Assembly: GCA_963829505.1 (NCBI GenBank)
Contig: CAWHIL010000003.1
Span: forward strand, 806,001 to 870,000
Reading direction: 5' to 3'
Source: Roseiarcus sp963829505
Lineage (GTDB): Bacteria > Pseudomonadota > Alphaproteobacteria > Rhizobiales > Beijerinckiaceae
DNA length: 64,000 nt
A model generated the notes under the pieces. The model searched no databases. It saw nothing but the letters and a program-made list of their open reading frames with translations, and was not told the origin of the DNA. A program made the translations under genes and the position numbers. Each line of letters begins with the position of its first letter. Position 1 is the stretch's first letter. Below are positions 55,880-63,604 of the stretch, piece by piece.

Positions 55880-56955
55880 CCTGGCTTTCCGACTGGATGC
55901 ATCTTCCGGGCGTCTTCCGCCTGTTCCACTGGCTGACCTTCCGCACCCTCGGGGCGGCCGGGACGGCGCTCTTTCTCGTGCTCTTCTTCGGCCCGACGAT
56001 CATCTCGCTCCTCCGGCTGAAGCAAGGGAAGGGCCAGCCGATTCGCACCGATGGGCCGGCGTCGCATCTTCTCACCAAGAAGGGCACGCCGACGATGGGC
56101 GGGCTCATGATCCTCTTCGGGCTCATCGTCTCGTCGCTGCTCTGGGCGGACCCGGAAAGCCCCTATGTGTGGATCGTCCTCTTCGTCACCTTCGGCTTCG
56201 GGGCGATCGGCTTCTACGACGACTACCTCAAGGTGACGAAACAGTCGCACCTCGGCTTTTCCGGCCGTTCGCGGCTCGCCGCGGAATTCGTCATCGCGGG
56301 CTTTGCGTCCTACGCCATCATGCGGGTCGGCGGGGCGGGCGCGACCTCGCTCGCGGTGCCCTTCGTCAACGGCTACCTGTTCGACTTCGGCTGGGGCTTC
56401 ATCCTGTTCGGCGCGTTCGTGATCGTGTCGTTCGGCAACGCGGTCAACCTCACCGACGGCCTCGACGGCCTCGCCATCGTGCCGGTGATGATCGCGACGG
56501 CGGCGCTCGGCGTCATCTCCTATGTCGTCGGCAGCGCCTTCTTCGCCCATTACCTGCTCATCAACCACGTGCCCTTCGCGGGCGACCTTCTGGTCGTTTG
56601 CGGCGCGCTGATCGGCGCCGGCGCGGGCTTTTTGTGGTTCAACGCGCCGCCCGCCCAGATCTTCATGGGCGACACGGGCTCGCTGGCGCTCGGCGGCCTT
56701 CTCGGGACGATGGCGGTTTCGGTGAAGCACGAAATCGTGCTCGCCGTGATCGGCGGCCTCTTCGTGATGGAGGCGGTCTCGGTGATCGTCCAGGTCGTCT
56801 CGTTCAGGCTGACCGGCAAGCGTGTCTTCCGGATGGCCCCCATCCACCATCATTTCGAGCAGCTCGGCTGGTCCGAGCCGCAGATCGTCATGCGCTTCTG
56901 GATCATCGCCTTCGTGCTGGCGATGGTCGGCCTCGCGTCGCTGAAGCTGAGGTGA
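55873..56955 (+). CDS. mraY: MraY, phospho-MurNAc-pentapeptide transferase
   Basis: A 360-residue, ten-helix membrane enzyme. KKGTPTMGGLMILFG, FGAIGFYDDYLKV (the DD catalytic pair), GNAVNLTDGLDGLA with the third Asp, and RMAPIHHHFEQLGWSE with the HHH metal-binding cluster are all present. It transfers phospho-MurNAc-pentapeptide to undecaprenyl phosphate, forming lipid I. The length equals E. coli MraY (360). Confidence 0.97.
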   Translation: MLTWLSDWMHLPGVFRLFHWLTFRTLGAAGTALFLVLFFGPTIISLLRLKQGKGQPIRTDGPASHLLTKKGTPTMGGLMILFGLIVSSLLWADPESPYVWIVLFVTFGFGAIGFYDDYLKVTKQSHLGFSGRSRLAAEFVIAGFASYAIMRVGGAGATSLAVPFVNGYLFDFGWGFILFGAFVIVSFGNAVNLTDGLDGLAIVPVMIATAALGVISYVVGSAFFAHYLLINHVPFAGDLLVVCGALIGAGAGFLWFNAPPAQIFMGDTGSLALGGLLGTMAVSVKHEIVLAVIGGLFVMEAVSVIVQVVSFRLTGKRVFRMAPIHHHFEQLGWSEPQIVMRFWIIAFVLAMVGLASLKLR

Positions 56956-56957
56956 CG

Positions 56958-58340
56958 ATGACGCCGGTCGAGACGATGCGGGGCGAGAAGGTTGCGGTCT
57001 TCGGACTCGGCGGATCGGGCCTCTCGGTCCTGCGCGCGTTGACCGAAGGCGGCGCGGAGGTTTCCGCCTGGGACGACGGCGAGGCGGCGCGGGCCCGGGC
57101 TTCCGCCGCGGGCTTTGCGCTCATCGACCTCGCCGCGGCGGACTGGCGCCGGTTCAAGTGTCTCGTCCTCTCGCCTGGCGTGCCGCTGACCCACCCCGAG
57201 CCGCACTGGGCCGTCAGGAAGGCGCTGACTGCGGCCGCGCCGGTGATCGGCGACATCGAACTCTTCGCCCGTGAGCGGGCGGCGCGCGCCCCGGGCGCGC
57301 CCTTCGTCGCGATCACCGGCACGAACGGCAAGTCGACGACGACCGCGCTCATCGCCCATGTGCTGAGGCAAGCCGGCCGCGAGGTCGCGCTCGGCGGCAA
57401 CATCGGCGTTCCGGTGCTCGACCTGCCGCCGCCGGCCGCGGGCCGCGTGCATGTGATCGAATGCTCGTCCTACCAGATCGACCTCGCGCCATCACTCGAG
57501 CCCTCGGTCGGGCTCCTCATCAACATCACGCCCGACCACCTCGACCGGCACGGCGATCTCGCCCACTACGCCGCGATCAAGGCGCGGCTCGTCGAGAAGG
57601 CCGGCGTCGCCATCGTCGGCGTCGACGACGCGCCGAGCCGGGCGATCGCGGCGCGCCTGGAGGCGGAGGCGGGGCGCCGGGTCGTGACGGTTTCGGGGAG
57701 CCAATCGCCGCTCGCCGACGTCATCGTCGCCGACCGCCGCGTGATCGCGCGCAGCGCGCCGCATGAGGGCGTCGATCTCCGCGACGCGCGCGCTCTTCGC
57801 GGCGCCCACAACGGCCAGAACGCCGCCTTCGCCTATGCGGCCGCGGTCGCGCTCGGCGTCGAGCCGGCAGTCGTCGGGCAGGCGTTTGCGTCGTTTCCGG
57901 GCCTCGCTCACCGGATGCAGGAGATCGGGCGCAAGGGGCGGGTCGTGTTCGTTAACGATTCGAAGGCGACCAACGCCGACGCCGCCGAGAAGGCGCTTCT
58001 CTCGTTCCACGACATCCACTGGATCCTCGGCGGCCGACCGAAGGCGGGCGGCATCGAGCCGCTTCGGCCGCTCTTTTCGCGCGTCGTCAAGGCCTACCTG
58101 ATCGGCGAGGCGGCCCCCGAGTTCGCTCGCTCGCTGAAAGACGCAGTCGTCTTCGAGACGTGCGGGACGCTCGACAAGGCGGTCGCCGCCGCGGCGCGCG
58201 ACGCATCGCAATCGAGCGCCGCGGAGCCGGTCGTCCTCCTGTCGCCAGCGTCAGCGTCGTTCGATCAGTTCGCCAATTTCGAGGCGCGCGGCGAGGCCTT
58301 TCGCGCCGAAGTCCGACGCCTGCTCGAAGGGGAGGGGTAA
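56958..58340 (+). CDS. murD: MurD, UDP-MurNAc-L-Ala:D-Glu ligase
   Basis: A 460-residue ligase. KVAVFGLGGSGLSVLRAL opens the UDP-binding domain, FVAITGTNGKSTTTALIAHVL is the ATP loop, ECSSYQIDLAPSLEPSVGLL and LLINITPDHLDRHGD are conserved in MurD, and VVFVNDSKATNADAAEKALL is the D-Glu site. The ATG at 56958 is three bases after the mraY stop. Length is normal. Confidence 0.96.
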   Translation: MTPVETMRGEKVAVFGLGGSGLSVLRALTEGGAEVSAWDDGEAARARASAAGFALIDLAAADWRRFKCLVLSPGVPLTHPEPHWAVRKALTAAAPVIGDIELFARERAARAPGAPFVAITGTNGKSTTTALIAHVLRQAGREVALGGNIGVPVLDLPPPAAGRVHVIECSSYQIDLAPSLEPSVGLLINITPDHLDRHGDLAHYAAIKARLVEKAGVAIVGVDDAPSRAIAARLEAEAGRRVVTVSGSQSPLADVIVADRRVIARSAPHEGVDLRDARALRGAHNGQNAAFAYAAAVALGVEPAVVGQAFASFPGLAHRMQEIGRKGRVVFVNDSKATNADAAEKALLSFHDIHWILGGRPKAGGIEPLRPLFSRVVKAYLIGEAAPEFARSLKDAVVFETCGTLDKAVAAAARDASQSSAAEPVVLLSPASASFDQFANFEARGEAFRAEVRRLLEGEG

Positions 58341-58344
58341 GCCC

Positions 58345-59487
58345 ATGGTTTCGAGAGCCGAACGCGGGGCCTTCGCCGACTGGTTGCGCACCGTCGACCG
58401 GTGGCTGCTTGGCTCCTTCCTGGCGCTGATGGTGATCGGCCTCGTGATGGCGCTTGCCGCGAGCCCGGCGGTCGCCGAGCGACTCAACCTGCCGACCTTC
58501 CATTTCGTCGACCGGCAGGCGCTGATGCTGATCCCGACCGCGATCCTGATGGTGGCGACGTCGTTCCTGTCGCCGCGCCATGTCCGGCGGGCGGCGCTGG
58601 TGACGTTCGCCGCCGCCCTCGTGCTGATCGTGCTCGCGCTCGTCTTCGGCGCGGAGGTCAAGGGCGCGCGGCGGTGGATCTTCGGCATCCAGCCGTCGGA
58701 GTTCATCAAGCCGGCCTTCGTGGTGCTCGCCGCCTGGGCCTTCACCGAGGGCGGCCGCAAGACCGCGACCGCGCCGCTGGCGAAGTTTCTGTCGTTCGCG
58801 ATCCTGCCGATCACCATCGTGCCCCTGATCCTCGAGCCCGACTTCGGCCAGACCATGCTCGTCTCGATCGTCTGGGCGTCGCTCTTCTTCATGGCGGGCC
58901 TGCATTGGTTCTGGGTGGTCGGCGTCGGGGGTCTCGGCGTGCTGGGCGGCTTCGCCGCCTTCCGCCTCTCGCCGCACGTTCACGAACGCGTGCTGCGCTT
59001 CATCGACCCGGACACGAGCGGCGGCGTCGTCGACACGTTCCAGGTGGATACCGCGCTGCAAAGCATCCTCTCGGGCGGTTGGCTCGGGCGCGGTCCGGGC
59101 GAAGGCATGTACAAGCGCATCCTGCCCGACGCGCACACCGATTTCGTCTTCGCCGTCACCGGCGAGGAGTTCGGCATGATCGCCTGCATGGGGCTGATCC
59201 TGTTCTTCGGCTTCATTGTGCTGCGCGGATTGTTCCTCTCCTCGCGCAGCCAGGATCCGTTCTGCCGCTTCGTCGCGGCGGGCATGACGGTGATGTTCGG
59301 CGTGCAGAGCTGGATCAACATGGCGGTCAACCTGCGCGCCATGCCGGCCAAGGGCATGACGCTGCCCTTCATCTCCTACGGCGGCTCGTCGCTGATCGCG
59401 CTCGGCCTCGGCATGGGCTTCCTGCTCGCGACCACGCGACGGCGGCCGGTCGCCGACCTGCCGCACGATCTGGCGACGGCGCGATGA
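58345..59487 (+). CDS. ftsW: FtsW, septal peptidoglycan glycosyltransferase (SEDS)
   Basis: A 380-residue SEDS protein with about ten membrane helices. VKGARRWIFGIQPSEFIKPA is the classical FtsW/RodA segment, LILEPDFGQTMLVSIVW contains the catalytic Asp region, and NMAVNLRAMPAKGMTLPFIS and YGGSSLIALGLGMGFLLA end the protein. It polymerises lipid II together with FtsI. Its last codons overlap murG by four bases. Confidence 0.96.
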   Translation: MVSRAERGAFADWLRTVDRWLLGSFLALMVIGLVMALAASPAVAERLNLPTFHFVDRQALMLIPTAILMVATSFLSPRHVRRAALVTFAAALVLIVLALVFGAEVKGARRWIFGIQPSEFIKPAFVVLAAWAFTEGGRKTATAPLAKFLSFAILPITIVPLILEPDFGQTMLVSIVWASLFFMAGLHWFWVVGVGGLGVLGGFAAFRLSPHVHERVLRFIDPDTSGGVVDTFQVDTALQSILSGGWLGRGPGEGMYKRILPDAHTDFVFAVTGEEFGMIACMGLILFFGFIVLRGLFLSSRSQDPFCRFVAAGMTVMFGVQSWINMAVNLRAMPAKGMTLPFISYGGSSLIALGLGMGFLLATTRRRPVADLPHDLATAR

Positions 59488-60602
59488 GCGAACACAAGAT
59501 GAGCGAACCAAGGTGCGTTCTGCTCGCCGCCGGGGGGACGGGCGGGCATCTCTTTCCGGCTTCGGCGCTCGCCGCCGCGCTCGCCGCGCGCGGCGTGCCC
59601 GTCGAACTTGCGACGGACGACCGGGCGCTGAAATACGGGGCGGACTTTCCCGCCCGCGCCGTCCACGCCTTTCCGTCCGCAACGCCGACCGCCGCGGGGG
59701 CGCTGTCCAAGGCCCGCGCCGCCACGACCCTCGCCGCGGGAGTGGCGGCGGCCCTCGTGAAGCTCAGGCGCCTCTGGCCGCGGGCGGTCGTCGGCTTCGG
59801 CGGCTACCCGACCGTGCCGCCAATCGTCGCCGCTTCGCTCCTGAAGATTCCAGCCGTCCTGCACGAGCAGAACGCCGTGCTCGGGCGCGCCAACCGCTTC
59901 CTGAGCGCGCGCGCCGCGGTGATCGCCTGCGGCTTTCCGGAGCTCAAAGGGGCCGACGCGGCGCTTGCCGCCAAGGTGCGCTATACCGGAAATCCTGTCC
60001 GCCCCTCGGTTATCGCCGCCGCCTCGATCCCCTATCCGGCGTTCGTCGGCGAGCGGCTGCGCGTTCTCGTCACCGGAGGATCGCAGGGCGCGCGCGTCAT
60101 GGCCGATGTCGTGCCGGAGGCGTTGGCTGAGCTTTCGCCCGACGAGCGGCAATGGTTCCGACTGACCATGCAGGCGCGCGGCGAGGACAAGGCGCGGGTC
60201 GCGGCGGCCTGCGCAAGGATGAACTATCCGATCGAGGTCGCCGAGTTCTTCGCCGATCTCCCGGCGCGGATTGCAGCGGCCCATCTCGTCATCGGACGCG
60301 CGGGCGCTTCGACCGTCTCCGAGCTTTCGGTGATCGGCCGGCCGTCGGTGCTGGTGCCGTTTCCGCATGCGCTCGATCAGGACCAGGCCGCCAACGCCGC
60401 TTCGCTCGCCGCGTCGGGGGCCGCGATGGTCGTGCCGCAGACCGACTTCACGCCGGATCGGCTGGCCGCCATATTGAGGAGCGCGCTTGCCGCGCCCGCC
60501 AAGCTTGCGGCCTCGGCGGAGGCCGCGAAACGGGCGGGCGTCGCCGACGCCGCCGAGCGCCTCGCCGACGTCGTGATGAAGGCGGCGCGGGGCGCCGCGT
60601 GA
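59484..60602 (+). CDS. murG: MurG, lipid II-forming N-acetylglucosaminyltransferase
   Basis: A 372-residue GT28 enzyme. VLLAAGGTGGHLFPASALA is the N-terminal glycine loop, VVGFGGYPTVPPIVAA and LHEQNAVLGRANRFLS follow, VLVTGGSQGARVMADVVPEA is the second glycine loop, and VIGRAGASTVSELSVIGRPS and PFPHALDQDQAANAASLA bind UDP-GlcNAc. It adds GlcNAc to lipid I. In the canonical cluster murC, murB and ddl follow; here murG is the last gene before an unrelated convergent gene. Confidence 0.96.
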   Translation: MSEHKMSEPRCVLLAAGGTGGHLFPASALAAALAARGVPVELATDDRALKYGADFPARAVHAFPSATPTAAGALSKARAATTLAAGVAAALVKLRRLWPRAVVGFGGYPTVPPIVAASLLKIPAVLHEQNAVLGRANRFLSARAAVIACGFPELKGADAALAAKVRYTGNPVRPSVIAAASIPYPAFVGERLRVLVTGGSQGARVMADVVPEALAELSPDERQWFRLTMQARGEDKARVAAACARMNYPIEVAEFFADLPARIAAAHLVIGRAGASTVSELSVIGRPSVLVPFPHALDQDQAANAASLAASGAAMVVPQTDFTPDRLAAILRSALAAPAKLAASAEAAKRAGVADAAERLADVVMKAARGAA

Positions 60603-60620
60603 GGCGCGCGCGTCCGCCGA

Positions 60621-60929
60621 TCAGGCGTCGGTGGTGTCGAATATGAGCACGTCGGCCCCGCCGGTCGCAAACTTCTGGACGTCCGCTGCGGCCGCCTGGC
60701 CTTCCGGGCTCGCACGTGCCGAATGGAGAGCCGCGAGATTGTCGAAGGTCAGGGTCGCGACGAGATGGATCGCTGATCCGCCCGCGGGACTCGCAACGGG
60801 CCCCTTGCTCAACTCGTACGCCCTCAAGCCAGGCATTTTCTTGGCGATTCCGACGTGGGTGTCCCGGTAATATTTGTCGAAAGCGGCTGCATCCGTCGGC
60901 GTCTTGTAGAACACAATCAGTTTCGCCAT
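60621..60929 (-). CDS. EthD-family protein
   Basis: A 102-residue small protein with the alpha-beta ferredoxin-like fold: KLIVFYKTPTDAAAFDKYYR, then THVGIAKKMPGLRAYELSKG and HLVATLTFDNLAALHSARAS, with PEGQAAAADVQKFATGGADV near the end. The EthD family takes its name from an ether-degradation locus; most members have no known reaction. Start ATG 60929 has AGGGAAG upstream. It is convergent with murG, 18 bases apart. Confidence 0.88.
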   Translation of the reverse strand: MAKLIVFYKTPTDAAAFDKYYRDTHVGIAKKMPGLRAYELSKGPVASPAGGSAIHLVATLTFDNLAALHSARASPEGQAAAADVQKFATGGADVLIFDTTDA

Positions 60930-60946
60930 TAGGACTTCCCTCTCGT

Positions 60947-61053
60947 TTCGACGTGGCGCCGGAAAAGCGATCGGCGCGCGACTTTTCGCCAAAAGCGCCA
61001 AAATCAAAGAAGCTGGAGCGTTCGGCGAATTCGAGCAAATCGTCGAACGCGCA
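60947..61053. repeat. Degenerate copy of the 34549-34655 repeat family
   Basis: GCGCGCGACTTTTCGCCAAA, AATCAAAGAAGCTGGAGCG and TTCGGCGAATTCG line up with the 34549 repeat (TTTTTCGCGAAAAGCGCGCG, AAATCAACGGAGGTAGAGCG and TTTGGCGATTCG), and both end in CGAACGC. The order is kept but many bases differ. It fills the divergent space between the EthD and metallo-beta-lactamase genes. Confidence 0.6.
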
Positions 61054-61083
61054 AGAATGCAAGTCAGGCCAAGGTCACGTCCC

Positions 61084-61926
61084 ATGCGCATCCACGCCAT
61101 AGAGACCGGCCGCGTCAGGATCAAGCGGAGCCAGATCATCGGCCGCGGTCATGGCCTTGCGCGGAGGCTTGCGCCGCTCGTCGACACGGAATGGTCGGAC
61201 TGGCTGCCGGTCACGGCCTACGCGATCGAGCATGCGGAGGGCGTCATTCTCGTCGACGCCGGCGCCTCGGCGGCCAACATGCGGCTGCCGCGCTGGCATC
61301 CCTATTTCCGCCTTGCCGTGCGCTTCGAAATCGAGCCCGAACAGGAGGCCGCGCCGCAACTCAAGGGCCTCGGGATCTGGCCGCAGGACGTCACGCGCGT
61401 CGTTCTCACGCACATGCACATCGACCATGACGGCGGCCTCGCCGGCTTTCCGAAGAGCGAGGTCCTGGTCGCGCCGGGCGAACTCAGGACGGCGTCCGGC
61501 ATGGCGGGCCGGCTGCGCGGCTACCTGCCCGAGCGCTGGCCGGCGGGTTTCGATCCGACGCCGATCGTTCTCGAGGAGCGCGCCTACGGCCCGTTCGCCC
61601 GTTCCCGCCGTCTGACGCGGGATGGGTCGATTGTCGCGGTCGCGACGCCCGGACATACCGCCGACCACATGAGCGTGATCGTCGAGGACGACGACAAGGC
61701 CGTCTTCATCGCCGGCGACGTCTCCTACAGCGAGGAGACGATGCTCGCGGGCTTCATCGACGGCGTGAGCCCCGACGAGAAGGCGGCCGCGGCGACGCTC
61801 GCAGCCGTCAACGCCTTCGCCCTTTCGCGTCCGATCGTGTACCTCCCGGCGCACGATCCGGAGGCGGCGAGGCGTTTGCGAGAGCGGCGCGTGGCCGTCC
61901 CTGTTTCCGCCAGGATCGCGCCATAG
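61084..61926 (+). CDS. Metallo-beta-lactamase fold, N-acyl homoserine lactonase-like protein
   Basis: A 280-residue MBL-fold hydrolase. VILVDAGASAANMRLPRWH is the first conserved Asp region. VVLTHMHIDHDGGLAGF is the H-x-H-x-D-H dinuclear metal site. VAVATPGHTADHMSVIVED and FIAGDVSYSEETM give the other ligands, and YLPAHDPEA the last His. This order is that of the AiiA-like lactonase group, which open acyl-homoserine lactones, but substrates vary. There is no signal peptide. ATG 61084 was preferred to an upstream in-frame start; the 5' region holds a degenerate repeat. Confidence 0.85.
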   Translation: MRIHAIETGRVRIKRSQIIGRGHGLARRLAPLVDTEWSDWLPVTAYAIEHAEGVILVDAGASAANMRLPRWHPYFRLAVRFEIEPEQEAAPQLKGLGIWPQDVTRVVLTHMHIDHDGGLAGFPKSEVLVAPGELRTASGMAGRLRGYLPERWPAGFDPTPIVLEERAYGPFARSRRLTRDGSIVAVATPGHTADHMSVIVEDDDKAVFIAGDVSYSEETMLAGFIDGVSPDEKAAAATLAAVNAFALSRPIVYLPAHDPEAARRLRERRVAVPVSARIAP

Positions 61927-61951
61927 GCGCAATTCGTGAACGGCGCTCACG

Positions 61952-61977
61952 GGAACAGAAACCGCACGCGGAACGTT
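61952..61977 (+). promoter_or_regulatory. EcfG-type promoter
   Basis: GGAAC (61952-61956), 17 bases, then CGTT (61974-61977), 28 bases before the next start codon. It fits the alphaproteobacterial general stress sigma factor EcfG (GGAAC-N16/17-CGTT). Position and spacing are good; two overlapping GGAAC motifs are present, and GCGGAAC-GTT-GTTCCGC just downstream is itself palindromic. Confidence 0.6.
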
Positions 61978-62005
61978 GTTCCGCCCGCAAGGAGGGGCGC
62001 GACCC

Positions 62006-62731
62006 ATGCAGGTGAAATATCGTTCGCATACGCCCGGGCTCAATCCGCGCCGGACGAAACTCGAATCGCCGGGCTGGGCGGGCGACAAAGAGCCGCGCAA
62101 GGACGGCTCGATGGAGCAGGCGTGGCACTGCCTGCCGTTCACCGAAGCCGCGCGCTACGGCATCGAGCTTTTCTATCCCTTTGCGAACACGCTCGCCGTC
62201 GGGACGCGGGGCGGCGCCCTCGCCTTCAGCGGCGACTTCGGGCCGAAGCCGGAGGAATGGGGCGGGGAATGGCCGCCGTTCCGCACCTTCGGCGACCTCT
62301 ATTACAGTTACCAGCTCTCGATCGACCTCAAGGTCGGGGAAGGCTTCGCCATCCGCACCGAGCCGCATCCGCGCTTCTTTACCGACCCGACCCACACCAC
62401 TCCGCTCGCCGTGCCGGCGCTGATCCGGCGGTGGTGGCCGATGACCTATTTTCTCATCTTCAAGGCGCCGCCGGAGGGCGGAACGCACATCTTCCGCCCA
62501 GGCGAGCCCTTCGCGCAGGTGCTGGTCGTGCCCGAGGAGGCCGACCTCGAGATCGTGCCGATGAACGAGGAGGAGGCGGCCGAGCGCGAGCTGCAATCGG
62601 AGCGGATCTACCAGAGCCGCAAGACCCTCGGGGCGGACAGCCAGTGGACGTCGGCGAGCAACATTGTGTTCGACGGCACCTACCGCCGCATTCTCAGCGC
62701 CGCGGCCGAGCGGGATCGCCACGGACGGTAG
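62006..62731 (+). CDS. Uncharacterised protein (possibly DUF6065-like), EcfG-controlled
   Basis: A 241-residue soluble protein with no signal peptide or membrane helix. Recognisable stretches are WHCLPFTEAARYGIELFYPF, LAFSGDFGPKPEEW, DLKVGEGFAIRTEPHPRFF and RWWPMTYFLIFKAPPEGG, followed by FRPGEPFAQVLVVPEE. The mixture of aromatic and Pro residues resembles DUF6065, whose members have a cupin-like body, but this is recollection and not secure. ATG 62006 has GGAGGGG upstream. An EcfG-type promoter just upstream suggests induction in general stress. Confidence 0.6.
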   Translation: MQVKYRSHTPGLNPRRTKLESPGWAGDKEPRKDGSMEQAWHCLPFTEAARYGIELFYPFANTLAVGTRGGALAFSGDFGPKPEEWGGEWPPFRTFGDLYYSYQLSIDLKVGEGFAIRTEPHPRFFTDPTHTTPLAVPALIRRWWPMTYFLIFKAPPEGGTHIFRPGEPFAQVLVVPEEADLEIVPMNEEEAAERELQSERIYQSRKTLGADSQWTSASNIVFDGTYRRILSAAAERDRHGR

Positions 62732-62743
62732 CCGTCCGCGCCA

Positions 62744-62808
62744 GACGCTTATCCGCCGTCATCACGAAGCCTGAGCGACGCTTGTCCGCCGTCATCACGA
62801 GCCTGAGC
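62744..62808. repeat. Two tandem 33/32-base repeats
   Basis: GACGCTTATCCGCCGTCATC (62744) and GACGCTTGTCCGCCGTCATC (62777) start two adjacent units that both continue ACGA..GCCTGAGC. They differ by one substitution and a one-base gap. The sequence after them (GAAGCGATCCAGAGG) resembles a common dispersed repeat. They lie just after the stop of the unknown gene at 62731. Confidence 0.85.
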
Positions 62809-63018
62809 GAAGCGATCCAGAGGCCGCCGCGCGCCTAACCAAGTCCCCGCGTCGCGGCCTCCGCGCGGCGCGAGTTCCTCTGCTTCGTCGAGTTGGGAAT
62901 GAAATTGCCGGGAGCGGCGGGGCGAGCCGCCGCTCCCGGGGCGCCGACCTCGCGCGGGCCCGAGGTCGAACAGGGACGGGCGGCGCCGACTGCCGACGAT
63001 GCCCCTGAAGCTTGAGCG

Positions 63019-63348
63019 TCAGTAATTGTGATGATGATGATGGTGGTGATGATAATGGTGGTGATGGTGATGCATCGGCCACCAGTGATGATGGTGGTGA
63101 TGGTGGTGATGATAGTGGTGGTGGTGGTGGTACTGCACGAGCTGGACGGGCGCAGCGTCGTCCGCCGCCTCTGCGGCGTCCTGCTGAGCCTTCATGATGT
63201 TGACCGCGCCGGGGATCGGATCGAGAAGCTCGGCATAGCTTTGCGCAGGCGGCGGAGCGGTCTCCGGCGGCGTCGTCGCGGCCTCGGCGCCGCTCGCCAG
63301 CGCGAGCGCGGAAGCGGCGCCCAGCAGTCCGATGATCGTCTTATCCAA
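63019..63348 (-). CDS. Secreted histidine-rich protein
   Basis: A 109-residue protein. The start is TTG 63348, with AGGAG seven bases before it. The signal peptide (IIGLLGAASALALASGAEA) is followed by a short Pro-rich stretch and SYAELLDPIPGAVNIMKAQQ. The last about 40 residues are almost only His with a few Tyr and Trp (runs of five to nine His around WWPM). It would bind zinc, nickel or copper in the periplasm or outside. An EcfG promoter lies 40 bases upstream. Similar short secreted proteins with His tails occur in Hyphomicrobiales, but I know of no defined function. Confidence 0.75.
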   Translation of the reverse strand: MDKTIIGLLGAASALALASGAEAATTPPETAPPPAQSYAELLDPIPGAVNIMKAQQDAAEAADDAAPVQLVQYHHHHHYHHHHHHHHHWWPMHHHHHHYHHHHHHHHNY

Positions 63349-63387
63349 AGGGGTTCTCCTCTCGGCCTTCGTGGGAGGCGCGGGGAG

Positions 63388-63412
63388 AACGAGCGCCAAG
63401 GGGAAAAGTTCC
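63388..63412 (-). promoter_or_regulatory. EcfG-type promoter of the histidine-rich protein gene
   Basis: On the minus strand GGAAC, exactly 16 bases, then CGTT, located 40 bases before the TTG start. This is the full EcfG consensus. The -35 box is followed by TTTT, as often seen in such promoters. Confidence 0.68.
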
Positions 63413-63604
63413 TCGTGTTTCCGTGAACAGGAGCTTTTTCGCGTTTCGTTTTGTGAGGGCGATCCCTTCTCTATCGGGGGAGTGGCGCGAAGCGTGGCCG
63501 AATGAGGGCCTGCCCAATCACGAGCAGCGCCGGCGTCGCGAACCCTCACCCGGCCGCCTTCGGCGGCATCCCTCTCCCTGAGGCAGAGGGATGCGGGGCG
63601 GCTT

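Noticed and set aside
63019..63130. CAC/GTG-like microsatellite as a possible non-coding repeat
   Set aside because: It lies at the end of an open frame with a signal peptide, a good ribosome binding site and an EcfG promoter, so it is best read as the His-tail codons of a real protein.
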